A stretch of DNA of 64,000 nucleotides from MED-G116 sp038107835 (GCA_038107835.1 JAYNHH010000008.1:11521-75520); one strand, 5' to 3'. Positions 53,703-62,367 are shown, numbered from the stretch's first letter. Numbers and translations: made by a program. The notes: a model not told the origin generated them from the letters alone.

Positions 53703-54800
53703 ATGCTTGACAGCAGCGATCCTTTTGTTCGTTTCAAAGGTGTTCAAAAGAGTTATGACGGCGAAACGCTCGTCGTCAAAGACCTCAATCTCGATATTGC
53801 CGCTGGTGAATTTGTCACCATGCTTGGGCCATCGGGGTCCGGAAAGACAACCTGCCTGATGATGCTGGCAGGCTTTGAGACGGCGACCCATGGCGACATC
53901 GAGCTTGGCGGCAGACCAATCAATAATATACCGCCGCACAAGCGCGGCATCGGTATGGTTTTCCAGAATTATGCGCTGTTTCCGCATTTGACGGTGGCTG
54001 AAAATCTGGCCTTTCCGCTCAAGGTCCGCAAGATGAGCGCCGCCGAGGTTGGGGAAAAGGTCAACAAGGTTCTGGACATGGTGCAGATGCGGGCCTTTGG
54101 CGATCGCAAGCCGGCGCAGCTGTCAGGTGGCCAGCAACAGCGGATCGCCCTTGCGCGGGCGCTGGTGTTTGAGCCTGATCTGGTGCTGATGGACGAACCG
54201 CTGGGCGCGCTGGACAAACAGCTTCGTGAGCATATGCAGTACGAAATCAAACATATCCATGAATCGCTTGGTGTAACCGTGGTCTATGTGACGCACGACC
54301 AGTCGGAAGCGCTGACAATGTCGAACCGCATCGCCGTCTTTGATGATGGTGTGATCCAACAGCTGGCTGATCCGGTGACACTGTATGAAAAGCCGGAGAA
54401 TGCCTTTGTCGCCCAGTTCATCGGCGAGAACAACCGTCTGATGGGAACGGTCAGGGATGTTGCCAAGGGCGTTGCCTCGGTCGAGCTGGACAACGGTGAT
54501 ATGGTAAAGGCGCTGGCCATCAATATTGGGGGCAAGGGGGAGAGGTCATTGCTGTCGGTCCGGCCTGAGCGCTGTATCGTGACACCGAAGAAGACGCGCG
54601 GCATGAGCGCGCTCAATGGCCGCATTGAGGAGCTGATCTATCTCGGTGATCACATTCGCTGCCGGATGAATGTCGCTGGCGATGATGAGTTCATCGTGAA
54701 AGTACCCAATACCTCGGGTCAGCTTGGCCTGCAGATTGGTGCCGAGGTGTTTGTCGGCTGGGAGACGGATGACTGCCGAGCGCTTGATTACCGGCCATAA
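53703..54800 (+). CDS. spermidine/putrescine-type ABC transporter, ATP-binding protein (PotA-like)
   Basis: The 365-residue ATPase has Walker A GPSGSGKTT (42-50), signature LSGGQQQRIALARAL, Walker B LMDEPLGALD and a C-terminal TOBE domain (about 280-360). It energises an importer with the binding protein and two permeases downstream. The PotABCD family takes up polyamines, opines and betaine-like cations; given the creatinase next door, creatine or another guanidino compound is an attractive candidate. A CACTA-CA-TAGTG palindrome lies at 53683-53694, just before the start. Confidence 0.9.
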   Translation: MLDSSDPFVRFKGVQKSYDGETLVVKDLNLDIAAGEFVTMLGPSGSGKTTCLMMLAGFETATHGDIELGGRPINNIPPHKRGIGMVFQNYALFPHLTVAENLAFPLKVRKMSAAEVGEKVNKVLDMVQMRAFGDRKPAQLSGGQQQRIALARALVFEPDLVLMDEPLGALDKQLREHMQYEIKHIHESLGVTVVYVTHDQSEALTMSNRIAVFDDGVIQQLADPVTLYEKPENAFVAQFIGENNRLMGTVRDVAKGVASVELDNGDMVKALAINIGGKGERSLLSVRPERCIVTPKKTRGMSALNGRIEELIYLGDHIRCRMNVAGDDEFIVKVPNTSGQLGLQIGAEVFVGWETDDCRALDYRP

Positions 54801-54824
54801 ATCTGGCTAGGATATCGTAGAATT

Positions 54825-54869
54825 CCTGTCAGCCGCGACTGACGGGATTGCCGATGCCCATCGGGCATC
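54825..54869 (+). promoter_or_regulatory. two adjacent stem-loops between ATPase and binding-protein genes
   Basis: CCTGTCAG (54825-54832) pairs with CTGACGGG (54839-54846), and GATGCCC (54853-54859) pairs exactly with GGGCATC (54863-54869). Neither has a T-run. They sit in the 118-base gap before the binding-protein gene and may act as a processing or stabilising element at the 5' side of that message. Confidence 0.55.
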
Positions 54870-54918
54870 ACCATAAAGAACGTAATGTTACGTCAACATA
54901 AAAGGGAGCAAAGACATC

Positions 54919-56010
54919 ATGTCTTCAATCATCAAGAATGCAGTTGTTGCATCTGCCATGACAACTCTGGTTGTCGGTGCAGCATCCGCTGCCGACCTGA
55001 CGGTCGTTTCATGGGGTGGTGCCTACACCAAATCCCAGGTGGAAGCCTATCACAAGCCCTGGATGGCAAGCACTGGCCACAATATCATCTCTGAGGATTA
55101 CGGCGGGGGCATTGCCGAGATCAAGGCACAGGTCGAGTCAGGTAACGTGACCTGGGACGTTGTCGACGTAGAGCTGTCAGACGCCATTCGCGCCTGTGAT
55201 GAGGGTCTTCTTGAGCCAATCGACCACTCAATTCTGCCGCCGGCGCCAGACGGAACGCCAGCTGCTGAGGATTTCCTGCCCGGCACCCTGTTTGATTGTG
55301 CGGTTGCAAATATCGTCTGGTCATCTGTCTATGTTTACGACACCAGCAAGGTTCGTAACTGGAACGCACCCAAGACAATGGCAGACTTCTTCAACACAAC
55401 TGCTTTCCCCGGCAAGCGCGGCATGCGCAAGTCACCCAAAGTAACTATGGAGTTTGCTCTGATCGCTGATGGCGTTCCTGTGGATGAAGTCTATGACGTG
55501 CTGGGTACCGAAGAAGGTATCGAGCGTGCATTTGCCAAGCTCGACACAATCAAGGAAGACGTGATCTGGTGGGAAGCCGGTGCACAGCCACCACAGCTTC
55601 TGGCTGACGGTGAGGTGATCTTCACCACAGCGTGGAATGGAAGAATATTCAATGCTGTTGCTGCCGAGGACCAGTCATTTGAAATGGTTTGGGATGGTCA
55701 GATCTACGACCTCGACCTCTGGGTGATTCCAAAAGGCTCAAAGAATGTTGAGGCTGCCCTCGACTTCGTGTCATTCTCAACAGCAACCGAGCAACTTGCT
55801 GCCCAGGCCTCCTGGATTCCATACGGTCCTGCCCGCTCCTCCTCAGTTGCAATCATGGGAACGTATCACAGCGATCCATCAATACAGATGGCTGATCACA
55901 TGCCAACAGCGCCAGCCAACTTCAAGAATGCCCTGCAGAACGATTTTGAATTCTGGGCAGACAATGCTGATGAGTTGAATGAGCGCTTCAATTCATGGCT
56001 GGCTCAGTAA
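54919..56010 (+). CDS. PotD-like ABC transporter substrate-binding protein
   Basis: This 363-residue periplasmic protein has a signal peptide (cleavage after about residue 24, AASA-AD). It has the PotD/SBP_bac type II pattern: LTVVSWGGAYTKSQVEAYHKPW at the mature N-terminus and NIVWSSVYVYD in the middle. The closing lobe DLDLWVIPKGSKNVEAALDFVSF follows. It determines transport specificity; the ligand is unknown. Its codons look more biased to one form than its neighbours', and it is bracketed by stem-loops, both expected for an abundant binding protein. Confidence 0.9.
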   Translation: MSSIIKNAVVASAMTTLVVGAASAADLTVVSWGGAYTKSQVEAYHKPWMASTGHNIISEDYGGGIAEIKAQVESGNVTWDVVDVELSDAIRACDEGLLEPIDHSILPPAPDGTPAAEDFLPGTLFDCAVANIVWSSVYVYDTSKVRNWNAPKTMADFFNTTAFPGKRGMRKSPKVTMEFALIADGVPVDEVYDVLGTEEGIERAFAKLDTIKEDVIWWEAGAQPPQLLADGEVIFTTAWNGRIFNAVAAEDQSFEMVWDGQIYDLDLWVIPKGSKNVEAALDFVSFSTATEQLAAQASWIPYGPARSSSVAIMGTYHSDPSIQMADHMPTAPANFKNALQNDFEFWADNADELNERFNSWLAQ

Positions 56011-56049
56011 ACCGCTAAACGGTTTGCGGCAGCCTGCCTCAATGAAATT

Positions 56050-56082
56050 GGTGATCACGGCACGTTCGTGATCACCTTCTTA
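56050..56082 (+). terminator. strong stem-loop with T-rich tail after the binding-protein gene
   Basis: GGTGATCACG (56050-56059) and CGTGATCACC (56067-56076) are exact complements around a seven-base loop, followed by TTCTTATT. A smaller stem AAACCG/CGGTTT overlaps the stop codon at 56009-56025. The structure probably ends most transcripts here, leaving a minority to reach the permease genes. Confidence 0.75.
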
Positions 56083-56135
56083 TTACATTTTTTGTATCTT
56101 CTGCGCTTTCATCCGAAATCTGTTCTGAGTTTATC

Positions 56136-57389
56136 ATGAGCGAAATCTCGACAACGCCCTTGACCGCAGCCGATGGCACGCCGCTGAAAAAGAAGCTGGC
56201 GCAGGCCATGTTTCGCAGCCGGGTGCGCGCTTTCGGCCTTGTGCTTCCCCTTCTGGGCTTCGTTTTGGCATCGTTCATTTTTCCCATTCTGGCCCTGATG
56301 TGGCAGGGTGTTTATAACGACAGATTTGAACGCTTGATGCCCAACCTGACCGAGGAATTGCGCGTCTGGGATGGCGTCAGCGAGCCGACAGAGGAAATGT
56401 ATGCGCTGCTTGTTCTCGATCTGAAGCAGAACCGCGCCGACAGGACGATTGGCAAGGTTGCCTCGCGGGTCAATCAGGAGTTGTCGGGCACCCGCTCGCT
56501 GTTCACATCGACCGCACGCAAGCTTAAGAAGATTGAGCCGCCCTACAAGGAAAACCTGATCAAGATTAAGAAGAAATGGGGCAAGCTGGAAGTCTGGCAG
56601 GCAATGAAGCTGACCAACCAGAGCCTGACGCCCGGTTATTACGCGACGTCGCTGGACAGGAAATACACGGTCGATCAGGGCTTCGTTGAACAGGACAAGA
56701 AGCGGCAAATTTACACCAAGCTGTTTGTCCGCACGCTGTTCATCTCCGGAACAGTGATGTTGCTGTGCCTGTTGCTTGGTTACCCTGTTGCCTATCTGCT
56801 GGCGACGCTGCCGCTTAAATATTCAAACTTGCTGATGATCATGGTGCTCTTGCCCTTCTGGACTTCGCTGCTGGTACGGACAACAGCATGGATTGCTATT
56901 TTACAATCGCAGGGCGTTGTCAATGATTTACTGGTATGGGTTGGAATTACAGGTGATGAGAGCCGGTTTTCGCTAATTTACAACATGACCGGGACCATCA
57001 TCGCGATGACCCACATCTTGCTCCCGTTCATGATTTTGCCACTTTATTCGGTGATGAAAACCATACCGCCATCCTACATGCGGGCGGCACGGTCGCTTGG
57101 GGCGACGCCAACGCTTGCATTCGTCAAGGTATACATGCCGCAGACAGTTCCTGGCATCGGTGCTGGTGGCCTACTTGTCTTTATTCTGGCAATTGGCTAC
57201 TACATCACGCCGGCGCTGGTGGGGGGGCAGGACGGCCAGTTGATTTCAAATATGATCGCCTATCACATGCAAAAGTCGCTCAACTGGTCGTTAGCGGCGG
57301 CTCTGGGCGGCATCCTGCTTGGCGGTGTTCTGGTCCTTTACTGGGCCTATGACCGCATCATTGGCATCGACAACATGAAACTCGGATAG
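56136..57389 (+). CDS. PotB-like ABC transporter permease with large periplasmic insertion
   Basis: The 417-residue protein is about 130 residues longer than usual PotB. Its first membrane span (about 32-55) is followed by a polar, charged, helix-rich stretch (about 56-195). The other five spans come next, with the coupling loop YMRAARSLGATPTLAFVKVYMPQTVPGI. Topology puts the insertion in the periplasm, where it could touch the binding protein. The permease pairs with the PotC-like protein three bases downstream. Confidence 0.88.
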   Translation: MSEISTTPLTAADGTPLKKKLAQAMFRSRVRAFGLVLPLLGFVLASFIFPILALMWQGVYNDRFERLMPNLTEELRVWDGVSEPTEEMYALLVLDLKQNRADRTIGKVASRVNQELSGTRSLFTSTARKLKKIEPPYKENLIKIKKKWGKLEVWQAMKLTNQSLTPGYYATSLDRKYTVDQGFVEQDKKRQIYTKLFVRTLFISGTVMLLCLLLGYPVAYLLATLPLKYSNLLMIMVLLPFWTSLLVRTTAWIAILQSQGVVNDLLVWVGITGDESRFSLIYNMTGTIIAMTHILLPFMILPLYSVMKTIPPSYMRAARSLGATPTLAFVKVYMPQTVPGIGAGGLLVFILAIGYYITPALVGGQDGQLISNMIAYHMQKSLNWSLAAALGGILLGGVLVLYWAYDRIIGIDNMKLG

Positions 57390-57392
57390 ATC

Positions 57393-58307
57393 ATGGCGCA
57401 ACTTCCTCCCTACACCAGCACTGGCGAGCGGATCTGGCACTACACCTTCCGTTTTATCTGTGGCCTGATTTTTCTGTTTCTGATCCTGCCAATCCTGATC
57501 GTTCTGCCGCTGTCCTTCAATGTGGAGCCATATTTCAGCTTCACTCCGGGGATGCTGACCTTCGACCCGGAAGCATTCTCGCTGCGTTGGTACAGGGATA
57601 TTTTCCGCAACGGCATGCAGGCACCTGACGCGCCACTTGACTGGGCATGGCTGTCCGATACATGGAACAACGGCCAGTGGATGCGCGCCATTCGCAACAG
57701 CTTCTTCATCGGCATCTGCGCAACTTTGCTCTCGACAGCGCTTGGAACGGTGGCGGCAATAGGCTTAAGCCGTTCGGAGATGCCACATCGCCGCCTGATC
57801 ATGTCTATACTGATTTCTCCAATGATTGTGCCGTTGGTCATCACGGCGGCGGGCATGTTTTTCTTCTATTCCAAAGTGCATCTCAGCCAAACTTATCTGG
57901 GTGTGATCATGGCGCATGCGGTGTTGGGAACGCCCTTCGTCATCATTACTGTGACGGCAACTCTTGTCGGTTTTGACAAATCACTTGTCAGAGCGTCTAA
58001 CTCACTGGGCGCCGGTCCGATCGAAACCTTTTTCAAAATTCAGATGCCCCTTATTATCCCCGGTGTGATCTCCGGCGGGCTGTTCGCCTTCATCACGTCT
58101 TTCGATGAGGTTGTTGCTGTGCTGTTCCTAGCTAGCCCCGAACAGCGGACAATACCCCGGCAGATGTGGTCAGGTATTCGCGAGCAAATTAGCCCAACAA
58201 TCCTCGCGGTGGCAACCTTACTGGTGCTGCTGTCGATCATCCTTTTGACGGTAATTGAGTTACTGCGGCGAAGGTCTGAACGCCTCCGGGGAATCACCCG
58301 TACCTGA
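57393..58307 (+). CDS. PotC-like ABC transporter permease
   Basis: The 304-residue permease has six spans and the coupling loop LVRASNSLGAGPIETFFKIQMPLIIPG. A roughly 60-residue loop after the first span (SFTPGMLTFDPEAFSLRWYRDIF) is typical of PotC. It is the last gene of the importer operon. Immediately after it the base composition falls toward AT. Confidence 0.9.
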   Translation: MAQLPPYTSTGERIWHYTFRFICGLIFLFLILPILIVLPLSFNVEPYFSFTPGMLTFDPEAFSLRWYRDIFRNGMQAPDAPLDWAWLSDTWNNGQWMRAIRNSFFIGICATLLSTALGTVAAIGLSRSEMPHRRLIMSILISPMIVPLVITAAGMFFFYSKVHLSQTYLGVIMAHAVLGTPFVIITVTATLVGFDKSLVRASNSLGAGPIETFFKIQMPLIIPGVISGGLFAFITSFDEVVAVLFLASPEQRTIPRQMWSGIREQISPTILAVATLLVLLSIILLTVIELLRRRSERLRGITRT

Positions 58308-58436
58308 TGCAAAAATCTTTATTGCAAAGTTATTTGATATATTCCTCTCTTTGAATGATTTTCGTGAAGAAATAAGTTATCGTATTAATGTTGTTATCTT
58401 CTTTTTAAAACTCTGTTTTTAAAGTTCGGAGGGTGC

Positions 58437-58829
58437 ATGGATTATGGATCACAAAATGCGTTGACTGTGATTGGCGAGGCCAGTGACTTTAAGATTACGT
58501 GGGTAGAAGATTTTACCATTTTGAATGAGATTGAGAGCCTGCTCGCTAAATTAAGTATTGCGTCTGGACATTTGGAAAGAGATGCCCTTTCGAGCGTGCT
58601 AGAACCAAATGTCCGATATTGTTTGAATAGATGTGATAATTCAATTCAATCAGTTAGTGAGTTAATCGAAGCTTTCACCTTCGTGGACGCAACAATTTTT
58701 CACAATCGGCAAATGCACGCATCTTTGCACCAAAAAATTACTATTCAATCAGATAAGTCCGAGGAGTTTGTTGAGTATCTTTCTCGTTTGCGTGATGCAC
58801 TCTCAAAACTACTCATCGTTCAAGACTGA
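58437..58829 (+). CDS. hypothetical protein in an AT-rich segment
   Basis: This 130-residue protein has no family I recognise. It is soluble, without signal peptide or membrane segment; the middle (ALSSVLEPNVRYCLNRCDNSIQSVSELIEAF) and the end look helical. It has three cysteines or fewer and no metal motif. GGAGGG lies five bases before the ATG, so translation is credible. One sampled line is about 37 percent GC, against about 57 percent in the window's core, which points to foreign origin. It precedes the molybdoenzyme by 100 bases. Confidence 0.6.
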   Translation: MDYGSQNALTVIGEASDFKITWVEDFTILNEIESLLAKLSIASGHLERDALSSVLEPNVRYCLNRCDNSIQSVSELIEAFTFVDATIFHNRQMHASLHQKITIQSDKSEEFVEYLSRLRDALSKLLIVQD

Positions 58830-58929
58830 TTGGCGATAGGATCATAATTTGAAGAGGTCCGTTTTAAATAAGGGAAGTATTTGCACTTTGCTGAGTTTTT
58901 CTTATTTCAGTTAATTGGAGTTCTAACCA

Positions 58930-61038
58930 TTGCGGCAGTCACTAAATGCTGGGTCAAACGCGCCAACTCGCACCGCAAAAACAGTTTGTCCTCACGACTG
59001 TCCGTCTGCTTGCGGACTTGAAGTTCAGCTGAACGCAGATGGAAAAATTGTCAAGGTGCATGGCGGACGACAGCATAGCTACACCGATGGGGTCATCTGC
59101 GCAAAAGTTTCACGCTACAGTGAGCGAATTTATCATCCGGACAGGATTACGTTGCCTTTACGCCGAGTGGGTAATAAAGGGGCATGTAAATTTGCCGAGA
59201 TAAGCTGGGATGAGGCATTGGATGAGATTGTCCAACGCTTTGGCGATGTTGCTGGGCAATATGGAAGTGAAGCGATATGGCTATATTACTTTGCTGGAAC
59301 AATGGGGTTGTTGATGCGCGACGGTATCAATCGTCTTGCGCGGGCCATGGGCTATTCTGGTATGTATGGCACTATTTGCGTGAATCCTGCATGGACTGGA
59401 TTTATGGCCGGCACCGGTTTAATTGCTGGCGTTGACCCACGTGAAATGGCGGTCTCGGACTGTGTTGTTTTATGGGGTACCAACCCGGTAAATACTCAGG
59501 TCAACGTCATGCGTCATGCCTTGAAGGCCCGAAAAACGCGAAATGCCAAAATTGTGCATATTGATGTTTATCATAATGGCACGTCCAAGCAGGCAGATAT
59601 GGCGCTGATTATCAAGCCGGGTACAGATGCCGCACTTGCTTGTGCGGTGATGCATATACTGTTTCGTGATGGCTATGCGGACCTCGATTATCTCGACAGC
59701 TATACCGATTGCCCGGATGCGTTGCGACATCATCTGACTACCAAGACACCTGCATGGGCTAGCGAGATTACCGGTTTGTCGGTTGGTGAAATTGAAGCAT
59801 TTGCGCAGCTCATCGGCGTGACGCCGCGAAGCTATTTTCGCCTTGGCTATGGTTTCACCCGCCAGCGCAATGGAACCGTCAACATGCACGCCGCTCTCTC
59901 CATCGCCACAGTTCTTGGCGCGTGGAAATATGAGGGTGGAGGCGCCTTTCACAACAACACTAATATCTATCGTTGGAATAAAACGCTGATCGAGGGCTTG
60001 GATATTGATGCTCCAGCAAGGATGTTGGATCAATCACGTATCGGTGAAATTCTTTGTGGAGATACCGCAGCATTGCGTGGTGGTGGCCCGGTGAGGGCGA
60101 TGCTAATCCAAAATACTAATCCAGCGGTCGTCGCACCTGATACTAACAGAGTTCTTAAGGGCTTGCGCCGAGATGATTTGTTCCTAGTTGTGCATGAGCA
60201 ATTCATGACTGAGACCGCAGCTTTGGCTGACATTGTGTTACCGGCCACTATGTTTCTTGAGCATGATGACCTCTATCAGGGGGGCGGCCATCAACATATC
60301 ATGCTGGGCCAGAAGATTGTTGATGCGCCGGGGACATGTCGTTCAAATCATGAGGTTATATCAGAGCTTGGAAAGCGACTGGGAGGGTCCCATGCTGGAT
60401 TTGAGATGGCGGCAAATGATGTTCTTCGCCAAACCCTCGAGGAGTCAAAGAGGCCAACATTGGACAAATTTGCAGACGAGCCGTGGTTTGACTGTCAGCC
60501 CGATTTTAATCAATCGCATTACTTAGACGGATTTTCGTTTGAAGACGGCAAATTCCGCTTTTCAGTTGATTGGAAGGCGCTATTGCCTAGTGGCTTCGTA
60601 AGTGATGATGTCCTGAATACAATGCCAGGATTACCCGATCATTGGGACGTATTGGAGTCCACCAGAGCGGAGACACATTTCTGTCTAGTGACCGCACCAG
60701 CCAGACATTTTCTTAACTCGAGTTTCACCGAAACCAAAACATCGCGCAGACTTGAAGGGCGTCCCTGTGTGATGATCCATCCCCTTGATGCGGATGAGTG
60801 TAATATCGCGGATGGTAGCGTTTGTCAGATTGGCAATGATCGCGGGCAAATTCTTATCCACGCCAGGTATTTTGACGGTGTAAAAAGGGGTGTTCTTGTA
60901 GTCGAGAGTCTGTGGCCGAACAAAAGCTATATCGGCGGCATTGGCGTTAACAGCCTTACCGGTGCGGACCCTGTCGCTCCGGTTGGTGGCGTGGCGTTTC
61001 ATGACAATGCGGTATGGGTTAAAGCCCATGACGGATGA
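58930..61038 (+). CDS. DMSO-reductase-family molybdopterin oxidoreductase
   Basis: This 702-residue protein has an N-terminal [4Fe-4S] site C20-x3-C24-x3-C28...C57 (VCPHDCPSACG, GVICAK). A likely molybdenum ligand is C150 in YGTICVNPAW, followed by several pterin-binding segments (VLWGTNPVNTQ, IQNTNPAVVAPD, FMTETAALADIVLPATMFLEHDDLYQ) and a C-terminal molydop-binding domain. No Tat signal is seen, so it is cytoplasmic. An in-frame stop lies two codons upstream and no ATG or GTG precedes the cysteines, so the TTG at 58930 is the forced start. The reaction is unknown; formate or a similar C1/sulfur compound is possible. Confidence 0.86.
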   Translation: MRQSLNAGSNAPTRTAKTVCPHDCPSACGLEVQLNADGKIVKVHGGRQHSYTDGVICAKVSRYSERIYHPDRITLPLRRVGNKGACKFAEISWDEALDEIVQRFGDVAGQYGSEAIWLYYFAGTMGLLMRDGINRLARAMGYSGMYGTICVNPAWTGFMAGTGLIAGVDPREMAVSDCVVLWGTNPVNTQVNVMRHALKARKTRNAKIVHIDVYHNGTSKQADMALIIKPGTDAALACAVMHILFRDGYADLDYLDSYTDCPDALRHHLTTKTPAWASEITGLSVGEIEAFAQLIGVTPRSYFRLGYGFTRQRNGTVNMHAALSIATVLGAWKYEGGGAFHNNTNIYRWNKTLIEGLDIDAPARMLDQSRIGEILCGDTAALRGGGPVRAMLIQNTNPAVVAPDTNRVLKGLRRDDLFLVVHEQFMTETAALADIVLPATMFLEHDDLYQGGGHQHIMLGQKIVDAPGTCRSNHEVISELGKRLGGSHAGFEMAANDVLRQTLEESKRPTLDKFADEPWFDCQPDFNQSHYLDGFSFEDGKFRFSVDWKALLPSGFVSDDVLNTMPGLPDHWDVLESTRAETHFCLVTAPARHFLNSSFTETKTSRRLEGRPCVMIHPLDADECNIADGSVCQIGNDRGQILIHARYFDGVKRGVLVVESLWPNKSYIGGIGVNSLTGADPVAPVGGVAFHDNAVWVKAHDG

Positions 61039-61423
61039 TAGACAGGTCAAGAATCACACTCCTGTTGAGAAAAGAGGTGCGCATGACCTTGGTGGTTTCC
61101 TCAATCATTTGCTGGCCCATGGCATTGACGCGCGTATATCACGTGAGGAAATACCCAAGACACCTTACGAAGAACGTGCTGATGCTTTGCTGCTGTTGCT
61201 AAGCAATTCAGGAAAAGGCTTATTGAATATCCATGCAATGCGGCGGGCGTCAGAACAATTCACCCATGAGGATTATCTGAAGCTGTCCTATTATGACCGG
61301 TGGTTGAGGGCGATGGCGGCACTTTGCATTGAAGCCGGTGTTTTTTCAGACCACGAATGGCAGGCCAAACAACAGCAGGTGCTGTCGCAAAACAAAGCGG
61401 CTCAAAAAAGGAAAAGCGATTGA
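61028..61423 (+). CDS. nitrile hydratase beta-subunit N-terminal half (thiocyanate hydrolase beta-like)
   Basis: This 131-residue protein matches the first half of nitrile hydratase beta: GAHDLGGF replaces the usual HDLGG start. A helical EERADALLLLLSNSGKGLLNIHAMRRASEQFTHEDYLKLSYYDRWLRAM region then ends in a GVFSDHEW segment. In thiocyanate hydrolase the beta subunit corresponds to this half. The gene overlaps the molybdoenzyme stop by 11 bases, so the two are translationally linked. An accessory (P14K/NhlE-like) role is the alternative. Confidence 0.83.
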   Translation: MTDDRQVKNHTPVEKRGAHDLGGFLNHLLAHGIDARISREEIPKTPYEERADALLLLLSNSGKGLLNIHAMRRASEQFTHEDYLKLSYYDRWLRAMAALCIEAGVFSDHEWQAKQQQVLSQNKAAQKRKSD

Positions 61424-61426
61424 GAC

Positions 61427-61714
61427 ATGGCTGAAACGCAGGAATTCACAATAGGTCAGATGGTGCGCGTAAAACGGCTATGGCCAACCAATCATCATCG
61501 CGTTCCCTATTATTTGAAAGGCAAGATTGGTCAGGTCGCAACATGCCTTGGCCCTGTCGAAAACCCGGAGCTGACCGCGTATTTCAAGAAGAGCTATGAC
61601 CAGCATATTCTTTACCGCGTACGTTTCACACATGCGCATCTGTGGGGCAGCAACCAAACTGATGAAATCTATGCCGATCTTGCGGGAAAATGGCTCTGTA
61701 AGGCGGAGGGCTGA
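61427..61714 (+). CDS. nitrile hydratase beta-subunit C-terminal half (SH3-like; thiocyanate hydrolase alpha-like)
   Basis: This 95-residue protein matches the SH3-like second half of nitrile hydratase beta: FTIGQMVRVKRLWPTNHHRVPYYLKGKIGQV, then ILYRVRFTHAHLWGSNQTDEIYADLAGKWL. It starts three bases after the preceding gene's stop. Together the two products (131 + 95 residues) equal one ordinary beta subunit, so the beta chain is split into two polypeptides. Confidence 0.87.
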   Translation: MAETQEFTIGQMVRVKRLWPTNHHRVPYYLKGKIGQVATCLGPVENPELTAYFKKSYDQHILYRVRFTHAHLWGSNQTDEIYADLAGKWLCKAEG

Positions 61715-61716
61715 CG

Positions 61717-62367
61717 ATGGCAGACCATCATGACTACACCCACTACCATACCCATTCTAATGACCATGCCACCGACCCTGATCTTGATGGCCGCACTCTT
61801 GTGGAAGGTGAAGTCTGGGAAACGGCTCTGCGCGAGTTGCTTTTGGAAAAAGGGGTTATAACCACACCCGAACTAAATGACCAGATGAATAAAACAGCAT
61901 CTCAGTCGGCTGCTGTCGGGGCATCCATTATTGCCAAGGCGTGGAAAGATCAGAAATTCAAAAAGGCGCTTTTGGCCAATCCCAAAGCAACGATTGCCGA
62001 TCTCGGGCATGATGTCTCTAAAATGCCTGATTTGGTAATTGTTGAAAACAGGGTGGATGTCCACAACGTCGTTGTCTGCACCCTATGCTCTTGCTACCCC
62101 CGATATATGCTCGGCCCTCCGCCCGAATGGTACCGCAGTGCTGCCTTTCGTGCGCGTGTGGTGCGTGACCCGCGTGAGGTTTTAATCGAGTTTGGGCTGA
62201 ATATTAGCGCCAAGAAAACAATTCGGGTTTATGACAGTACGGCTGATTTACGATATATGGTCATGCCGCTTTGCCCGCCCGGTACCGAGCATATGCCCGT
62301 CACGCAACTTCAGACGATCATCACCCGGGACAGCATGATTGGCGTTGGACTTCCAAAATTGCCCTAG
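61717..62367 (+). CDS. nitrile hydratase alpha / thiocyanate hydrolase gamma subunit, cobalt type
   Basis: This 216-residue catalytic subunit has the metal claw VCTLCSCYPR at residues 120-129 (C121, C124, C126). The threonine at the second position is the cobalt-type variant. Two of these cysteines are normally oxidised to sulfinate and sulfenate. The DPREVLIEFGL segment is also canonical. The first 17 residues contain six histidines, an unusual feature. GGAGGG in the end of the previous gene provides its ribosome site. Confidence 0.92.
   Translation: MADHHDYTHYHTHSNDHATDPDLDGRTLVEGEVWETALRELLLEKGVITTPELNDQMNKTASQSAAVGASIIAKAWKDQKFKKALLANPKATIADLGHDVSKMPDLVIVENRVDVHNVVVCTLCSCYPRYMLGPPPEWYRSAAFRARVVRDPREVLIEFGLNISAKKTIRVYDSTADLRYMVMPLCPPGTEHMPVTQLQTIITRDSMIGVGLPKLP

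Noticed and set aside
52789..53859. A 356-codon plus-strand frame opposite creatinase
   Set aside because: It is the complement of the creatinase gene and runs into the PotA-like gene in another frame; no ribosome site or domain.
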